Assembly (NCBI GenBank): GCA_018896355.1 | Contig: JAHIMW010000064.1 | Location: 1-9,574, forward strand | From: Pseudomonadota bacterium | GTDB taxonomy: Bacteria > Desulfobacterota > Syntrophia > Syntrophales > UBA5619 | DNA: 9,574 nt | Direction: 5' to 3' | Part shown: positions 5,866-9,574 of the stretch, one piece after another | How positions within the stretch are numbered: the stretch's first letter is position 1 | How the letters are laid out: each line of letters starts with the position of its first letter | Position numbers and translations under genes: made by a program | The notes under the pieces: generated by a model | What the model saw: the letters and a program-made list of their open reading frames with translations, nothing else | What the model was told of the DNA's origin: nothing | Database searches by the model: none

Positions 5866-6414
5866 ATGGAAGGTCACGTTCCCAAGAAAATATTTTTCAC
5901 CAAGGGCGTCGGCACCCACAAGGATGAACTCCACTCCTTCGAGCGGGCGCTCCGCGATGCGGGGATTGAACGTTGCAACCTGGTGCAGGTCTCCAGCATA
6001 GTTCCCCCCGACTGCAAGATGATATCAAAAATGCAGGGACTCAAGGAGCTGATCGCAGGGGGGATCACCTTTTGCGTCATGAGTCGCTGCTGCAGCAACG
6101 AGCCGAAGCGCCTCCTGGCGGCGTCGATCGGCTGCGCCATCCCGGCCGATCAGCGATCCTACGGATACATTAGCGAACACCACGCCTTCGGTCAGACGGA
6201 GAAGCATGCAGGCGATTACGCGGAGGACATGGCCGCGGCCATGCTCGCATCGACGCTGGGCATCGATTTCAATGTCGACGAGAGCTGGGATGAGAAGAAG
6301 GAGATCTTCAAGATCAGCGGAAAGATCGTCAGAACCCGAAACGTCACCCAATCGACCATCGTGAAGAATAGCGGCTATACCACGGTGATCGCGGCGGCGG
6401 TCTTTATTTTCTGA
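5866..6414 (+). CDS. pdaD: Pyruvoyl-dependent arginine decarboxylase (PvlArgDC)
   Basis: A 182-residue protein that closely resembles PvlArgDC across its length. Numbered from the ATG at 5866, TKGVGTHKDE (12-21), then NLVQVSSIVPP (38-48), contains the self-cleavage site between Ser43 and Ser44. Ser44 would become the pyruvoyl group, splitting the proenzyme into a short beta and a longer alpha chain. SNEPKRLLAASIGCAIPAD, YGYISEHHAFG with the probable catalytic Glu104, HAGDYAEDMAA and KIVRTRNVTQS are further family blocks. The enzyme turns arginine into agmatine and CO2, a route to putrescine and spermidine or an acid-consuming reaction. AAGGAG (5851-5856) lies nine bases before the ATG; upstream in-frame codons read through the hairpin and are not family-like. 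Cys75-Cys76 in MSRCCSN replace residues that I recall as usually non-cysteine. The nitroreductase gene follows after 45 bases, so co-transcription is likely. Confidence 0.92.
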   Translation: MEGHVPKKIFFTKGVGTHKDELHSFERALRDAGIERCNLVQVSSIVPPDCKMISKMQGLKELIAGGITFCVMSRCCSNEPKRLLAASIGCAIPADQRSYGYISEHHAFGQTEKHAGDYAEDMAAAMLASTLGIDFNVDESWDEKKEIFKISGKIVRTRNVTQSTIVKNSGYTTVIAAAVFIF

Positions 6415-6459
6415 CCGACGCACCGGAAAGGCAGACCCCTCGGGGAGAAGGGATGAACG

Positions 6460-7125
6460 ATGGAGATCTTTCAGGCCGTTACGACGAGAAGGAGCATCCG
6501 GCGGTTCAAGCCGGATGCTGTCCCGGAACCACTGCTCCGGGAGATCCTGGAAGCGGCCCGCTGGTCCCCCTCCTGGGGGAATACCCAATCGTGGGAGATC
6601 TCGGTCGTCACCGGGGCTGCGCTGGACCGCTTCAAAAAGGCGAACCGGCAGCATCTGCTGGACGGTGTCATCCCCGACCCGGATACCCCGATGCCCGAAG
6701 CCTGGCCCGAACCTCTGAAACAGCGATACGGGGATGTGGGTAAACAGGTTCTGGCCGCGCTAGAGATTCCCCGCGGAGACAAGGAGGCGCGTCTCCGCTA
6801 TGCAGGTGACATGTTCGCCCTCTTCAACGCCCCCTCTCTTCTGTTGTTCTGCGTGGACAAAGCCATCCCCCGGGAATACGCGATGCTGGACACGGGGGCA
6901 ATCATGCAGACCGTCTGTCTGCTGGCCCACGCCCGGGGGCTGGGGAGCTGCATCCTGGCCGCATCGGTTCGCTATCCGGCACTGATCCGGGAGATCATCC
7001 CGATCGCGGAAACAAAGGCCGTTATCATGGGAGTAGCGCTCGGCTATCCCGACGGGGAGACGCCGATCAACCAATTCACAAGGGAAAGGGCGAACCTTGA
7101 CGCGTTCACCCTCTGGTTCAAATGA
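6460..7125 (+). CDS. Nitroreductase-family FMN-dependent oxidoreductase
   Basis: A 221-residue protein of the nitroreductase fold. The N-terminal TTRRSIRRF (8-16) is the standard FMN-phosphate-binding start. ARWSPSWGNTQSWEISVV (33-50) is the segment contacting the flavin, with Trp-Gly-Asn in place of the common S-x-x-N-x-Q spacing. DTGAIMQTVCLLAHARGLGS (144-163) and GVALGYPDGE (191-200) are the later conserved blocks. Family members are usually homodimers that use NAD(P)H to reduce nitro compounds, quinones, enones or, in some anaerobes, ferredoxin-linked substrates; the true substrate cannot be inferred. GAAGGG (6447-6452) precedes the ATG by seven bases. An earlier ATG at 6453 is out of frame. 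The gene is probably transcribed from the decarboxylase promoter, with no evident metabolic link. Confidence 0.9.
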   Translation: MEIFQAVTTRRSIRRFKPDAVPEPLLREILEAARWSPSWGNTQSWEISVVTGAALDRFKKANRQHLLDGVIPDPDTPMPEAWPEPLKQRYGDVGKQVLAALEIPRGDKEARLRYAGDMFALFNAPSLLLFCVDKAIPREYAMLDTGAIMQTVCLLAHARGLGSCILAASVRYPALIREIIPIAETKAVIMGVALGYPDGETPINQFTRERANLDAFTLWFK

Positions 7126-7161
7126 ACGAGAAGGCGACGAACGGATCGGCAGGGAGAAAAA

Positions 7162-7187
7162 ATCCGGGAAGCGAGCGTCGCCCGGAT
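7162..7187 (-). terminator. Intrinsic terminator-like hairpin, functional on the minus strand
   Basis: ATCCGGG (7162-7168) pairs with CCCGGAT (7181-7187) around a 12-base loop. Read on the minus strand the stem is followed by a run of Ts (complement of A7157-A7162), a good intrinsic terminator. On the plus strand, where the nitroreductase gene ends 36 bases earlier, no T-run follows. No minus-strand gene is evident just upstream, so it may stop antisense or read-through transcripts. The rest of 7126-7324 shows no gene and no convincing promoter. Confidence 0.5.
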
Positions 7188-7324
7188 GCAAAAAGAGGCC
7201 TTTTACAAAACGTTTATGGATGGGATGCCACCTTGGTGAAGCGAACGATTTCGCACGCTGGAGGGCACGGTCAGGCCGGGGCCCGGTGAGGCGGAATCGC
7301 ATATTTGAAAGGGAGGAAGTGAGT

Positions 7325-7558
7325 ATGGCAACAGCGACGAAGGTTCCGGTAAAACCGGCGAAGGCCGCGGCAAAGGCCCCTGCCAAAACAAAGACCCCCG
7401 TGAAGGCTCCGGCAAAGGCGGCGGTGAAGGCGTCAGCCAAACCGGCCAAAGCCAAGGCAAAAGCCCCGGTGAAGGCGCCGGCCAAGGCCAAGGCGAAAGC
7501 AAAGACGGTCGCCAAGGCCAAACCGGCGGCCAAGAAACCGGCCAAGGCAAAGAAGTGA
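7325..7558 (+). CDS. Histone H1-like Lys/Ala/Pro-rich DNA-binding protein
   Basis: A 77-residue low-complexity protein: by count 25 Lys, 29 Ala, 10 Pro, 6 Val, 5 Thr, one Ser and one Met, with no acidic or aromatic residue. AKA, PAKA and PVKAPAKA units recur (PVKAPAKA near residues 25-32 and 48-55), as in bacterial H1-like tails such as AlgP or Hc1-type proteins. Such proteins bind DNA through charge and help compact the nucleoid. There is no globular HU or winged-helix domain, so it is a free-standing tail. The ATG at 7325 is chosen because GGGAGG (7311-7316) lies eight bases before it and the composition changes sharply there; the open frame upstream is not lysine-rich. A hairpin 25 bases after the stop may end the transcript. 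Repeat-rich coding makes its length prone to slippage between strains. Confidence 0.8.
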   Translation: MATATKVPVKPAKAAAKAPAKTKTPVKAPAKAAVKASAKPAKAKAKAPVKAPAKAKAKAKTVAKAKPAAKKPAKAKK

Positions 7559-7583
7559 TCCTCTGAGTTGCCGCGGAAAAACG

Positions 7584-7624
7584 TCCGCCGGGAACCACAA
7601 GCAAGCTGTCAGGTTCCCGGCGGA
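7584..7624 (-). terminator. Strong bidirectional hairpin terminator between convergent genes
   Basis: TCCGCCGGGAACC (7584-7596) pairs perfectly over 13 bases with GGTTCCCGGCGGA (7612-7624) around a 15-base loop. On the minus strand it lies 24 bases after the transglutaminase-like stop and is followed by CGTTTTTCC, a good intrinsic terminator. On the plus strand it lies 25 bases after the H1-like gene but is followed by TAAAACC, so termination in that direction is less certain. Confidence 0.8.
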
Positions 7625-7648
7625 TAAAACCGGGCGGGTGGGGCGATT

Positions 7649-9343
7649 CTATTTCACCGTCCGGCCGACGATCCGGTAATTGAATTCATAATTCAGCGCG
7701 CCGCTCCAGTCCGCCTGGAAGACCCCCTTGTAGCGTGTGCCGTGCACGGGGCCGACCGGTTTCCCGTAGGTGTAGAACCAGTTGACGATCGGGCTTCCGG
7801 AAAATCCCAGCGCGATCCAGTACGCGCCCGGCATCAGCACGGTGTTCTCCCGGCTGAAATCAAAGTCCACCCACCGGTAGCCCGGCCGCGGGGAGATCTC
7901 CTCGACGTTGACGAGGGCGCTCGCCGCGATGGGAGGGCCGGGCTTCCCGTCCCGATCCGCAAAAACGTCCACCCATAGCGACCCCTCCCCTCCGAAGTTG
8001 TGCAGCGCGAGGCCCACTTTTTCAAGGCGGACCGGCTTCTGCAGGATCACCACTTGGGCGTATTGGGTCAGGTTTGTCGTGACGTATTCGGCGGTCTCGA
8101 CGAGGAAATTGCGGCGCATCTCGAAGGCGTTCCCGCCGGTGGAGCTGGTCTCCCGCGGGAAGGCAAAATCGACATCTTCGGGAAACACGAGGTTGCCGTA
8201 GACCAGGGGCGCATCGAAACGAAAGGCGCGCCTCTCGGCCTCGGTGTACACGGGCAGGGGCGGAAGGGGCTTGATCTCAAGCGGCTGGAACAATGCCCGG
8301 ACCGACGGGCTGAGGAGAAGGTTCCTTGGGCCGTAGGTCTCCCGTTCCCCCCGGAGCCGGACCTCATCCTTCCGGAAGTCCGCGTTTACGGCCTCCTGGA
8401 GGGTGGGCTTTCCGGCCGTGTTGCGGGCCTGGGTCCAGGTGAGCAGACCGTCGTTTTTCGTCTCGTTGTTGTCGACGCCCACCTCGACGCGGATGAACCG
8501 GCTGGAGACAAAAAGTACGGAGTTCTGCGGATCGAAAGGCACCCAGCCCAGATCGGGAAACCAGACCTCGATCCAGGAGTGGCGGCCCTGCCCCATCTTG
8601 AGGGTCATTACCCCCTGCTGCCAGGCCACGTCGAGGGGCCGGTTCAGGGTGATGCCGTTGATGATCCGGGCGGGAATGCCGGAGGCCCGAAGAAGGGCGG
8701 CGCTCAGGTGGGAGAAATTCTGACAATTCCCCTTTCCCGACTCGAGTGCGTAGAGCGCATCATACTTCAAGGGGGGACTGACGTAGGAGACATGATCCAC
8801 CACCCAGGAGATCAGCCGCTGGACCGCATCGAATTCGGTGGCGACCCCTTTGGTCAACTCGCCCGCCAATGAGCGGATCCGGGGATGATCGGACTGGACC
8901 TGCTCCGTAGCCCCGAGATAATCCCGGAACTCGCGCGGGACCGTCGTCAGCGGGAAGGGGGCCTTCGTCTCGATGGTTTCCAGGCCCGTCGTGTTGGCCA
9001 CGGTGACCGAGAGGCGGACATCGATCAGGCCGGGTGGGCTGTTCCACACGGCGGTCAGGATGAGGTTTCCCCTTCCGTCTTCGCTTTTCTTCTGTTCATC
9101 GGGACGGGGAGCAAACGAGACATCGACGTCCCGGATCTCCTGACGGAAGGTGGGGGAGTCAAAATTCCGGGGCGTGACGAAGCTGAGCGTGGCCTTCCGG
9201 ACGCCGTCGCCGGTGGTGATCGTCTCCCGAAGCTCATAACGGATCTCCGCACTCATCCCGCCCCGGACCGTGTAATTCTCCGCGTGGAGTGGCGCCGTCG
9301 CGAGGAGGATCAAACCCAGAAACACTCCGAACCGATTTTTCAT
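7649..9343 (-). CDS. Exported transglutaminase-like (cysteine peptidase fold) protein with C-terminal beta-sandwich domain
   Basis: A 564-residue protein from the ATG at 9343, chosen because AAGGAG (9356-9351 on the minus strand) lies seven bases before it and a signal peptide follows directly. Basic MKNR, a hydrophobic core and PLHA-EN give probable signal peptidase I cleavage after residue 21. Residues about 22-150 look beta-rich. The transglutaminase core follows, with Cys207 in GKGNCQNFSHLSAALLRASG, His255 in GRHSWIEVWF and Asp271 in WVPFDPQNS, the full Cys-His-Asp triad in order. After a linker, residues about 415-564 contain VFADRDGKPGPPIA and PGAYWIALGFSG, resembling a jelly-roll or choice-of-anchor-like sandwich. 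Such proteins act as peptidases, amidases or crosslinkers outside the cytoplasm; the substrate is unknown. No membrane anchor or lipobox was seen, so it is probably periplasmic or secreted. It is a single-gene transcription unit with its own promoter and terminator. Confidence 0.85.
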   Translation of the reverse strand: MKNRFGVFLGLILLATAPLHAENYTVRGGMSAEIRYELRETITTGDGVRKATLSFVTPRNFDSPTFRQEIRDVDVSFAPRPDEQKKSEDGRGNLILTAVWNSPPGLIDVRLSVTVANTTGLETIETKAPFPLTTVPREFRDYLGATEQVQSDHPRIRSLAGELTKGVATEFDAVQRLISWVVDHVSYVSPPLKYDALYALESGKGNCQNFSHLSAALLRASGIPARIINGITLNRPLDVAWQQGVMTLKMGQGRHSWIEVWFPDLGWVPFDPQNSVLFVSSRFIRVEVGVDNNETKNDGLLTWTQARNTAGKPTLQEAVNADFRKDEVRLRGERETYGPRNLLLSPSVRALFQPLEIKPLPPLPVYTEAERRAFRFDAPLVYGNLVFPEDVDFAFPRETSSTGGNAFEMRRNFLVETAEYVTTNLTQYAQVVILQKPVRLEKVGLALHNFGGEGSLWVDVFADRDGKPGPPIAASALVNVEEISPRPGYRWVDFDFSRENTVLMPGAYWIALGFSGSPIVNWFYTYGKPVGPVHGTRYKGVFQADWSGALNYEFNYRIVGRTVK

Positions 9344-9418
9344 CTTCCGGCTCCTTTTTCTTGCGTGGAAATGCCGACAGGGAATCCCTGAAAACGGCGG
9401 GGATGATATCATCTCTCA

Positions 9419-9450
9419 GGCCTCAAAAAAAACAGATGAATTTTGAGGCC
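9419..9450. repeat. Perfect 10-bp inverted repeat at the transglutaminase gene start site
   Basis: GGCCTCAAAA (9419-9428) and TTTTGAGGCC (9441-9450) form a perfect dyad around 12 bases. It abuts the -10 box of the minus-strand promoter (ends 9451) and covers about the first 25 transcribed bases. It could be a repressor operator or an early 5' leader stem-loop. It is not at a gene end, so a terminator role would mean attenuation. Confidence 0.7.
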
Positions 9451-9479
9451 ATGATAAAGAACGGCAGGATTTGTGTCAA
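9451..9479 (-). promoter_or_regulatory. Sigma70-type promoter for the transglutaminase-like gene
   Basis: On the minus strand, TTGACA (9479-9474), a 17-base spacer and TATCAT (9456-9451). The -35 is perfect and the -10 five of six. Transcription should begin near 9444, leaving a leader of about 100 bases before the ATG at 9343. Confidence 0.7.
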
Positions 9480-9530
9480 CTATTATTCAGCGGCAGCGGC
9501 CGCAGGGAAAACAGATGGGAAAAATATCAT

Positions 9531-9558
9531 TTGACAAAAGGGGAATAATCGTTATTTT
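9531..9558 (+). promoter_or_regulatory. Sigma70-type promoter candidate facing out of the window
   Basis: TTGACA at 9531-9536 and TATTTT at 9553-9558, spacer 16 bases (ATTTTA at 17 is the alternative). The -10 is weaker, four of six. It points right, so it would serve a gene beyond the window, divergent from the transglutaminase-like gene. The 9480-9574 stretch is AT-richer than the rest and has no gene. Confidence 0.5.
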
Positions 9559-9574
9559 AAGCGAAATTCTGACG

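Noticed and set aside
8000..8872. 290-codon plus-strand frame inside the transglutaminase-like gene
   Set aside because: Shadow of the minus-strand gene, which has a signal peptide, ribosome site and full catalytic triad.
1..9574. Defence system, CRISPR array, integrase or transposase
   Set aside because: No repeat-spacer array and no reading frame with nuclease, integrase or transposase motifs was found on either strand.

Overview
This is a GC-rich bacterial chromosome segment. The gene types suggest an anaerobic deltaproteobacterium, perhaps near Syntrophus/Smithella: full-length NifU with NifS, a pyruvoyl-dependent arginine decarboxylase, a thioredoxin next to a short CcdA, and a molybdopterin cofactor gene. 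That placement is an inference from gene types and remembered protein resemblance; no search was run. No phage, CRISPR, IS transposase, rRNA or tRNA was seen.

Layout. (1) 1-2460, plus strand, one tightly packed run: the 3' end of a thioredoxin, a CcdA-type membrane thiol transporter, a CzcD-like cation efflux protein, a ~20-codon tail that looks like the end of a lost mobA, and mobB. (2) 2457-4551: a well-formed sigma70-type promoter overlapping the mobB stop codon drives nifU-nifS, which overlap by 4 bp. (3) 4552-5700: GC-rich inverted repeats, then a minus-strand MFS transporter pseudogene that has lost its middle and changed frame, with its promoter and a possible 29-codon upstream ORF. 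(4) 5700-7125: a divergent control region holding a perfect tandem 15-bp AT-rich repeat, then the arginine decarboxylase and a nitroreductase-family flavoprotein. (5) 7126-7648: a small Lys/Ala/Pro histone-H1-like protein between two hairpins. (6) 7649-9343, minus strand: an exported transglutaminase-like protein with a C-terminal beta-rich domain, its terminator, and a promoter with an abutting 10-bp inverted repeat. A second, outward-facing promoter lies at the right edge.

Function. The left half concerns thiol redox, metal and cofactor handling: electrons through CcdA to thioredoxin, divalent metal export, molybdenum cofactor maturation and Fe-S assembly. The right half is a mix of agmatine production, a flavoprotein, nucleoid compaction and a periplasmic or surface protein. 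I see no convincing undescribed multi-gene system. The most informative oddities are two decayed genes (the mobA tail and the MFS pseudogene) and several promoters with symmetric or repeated elements beside them.
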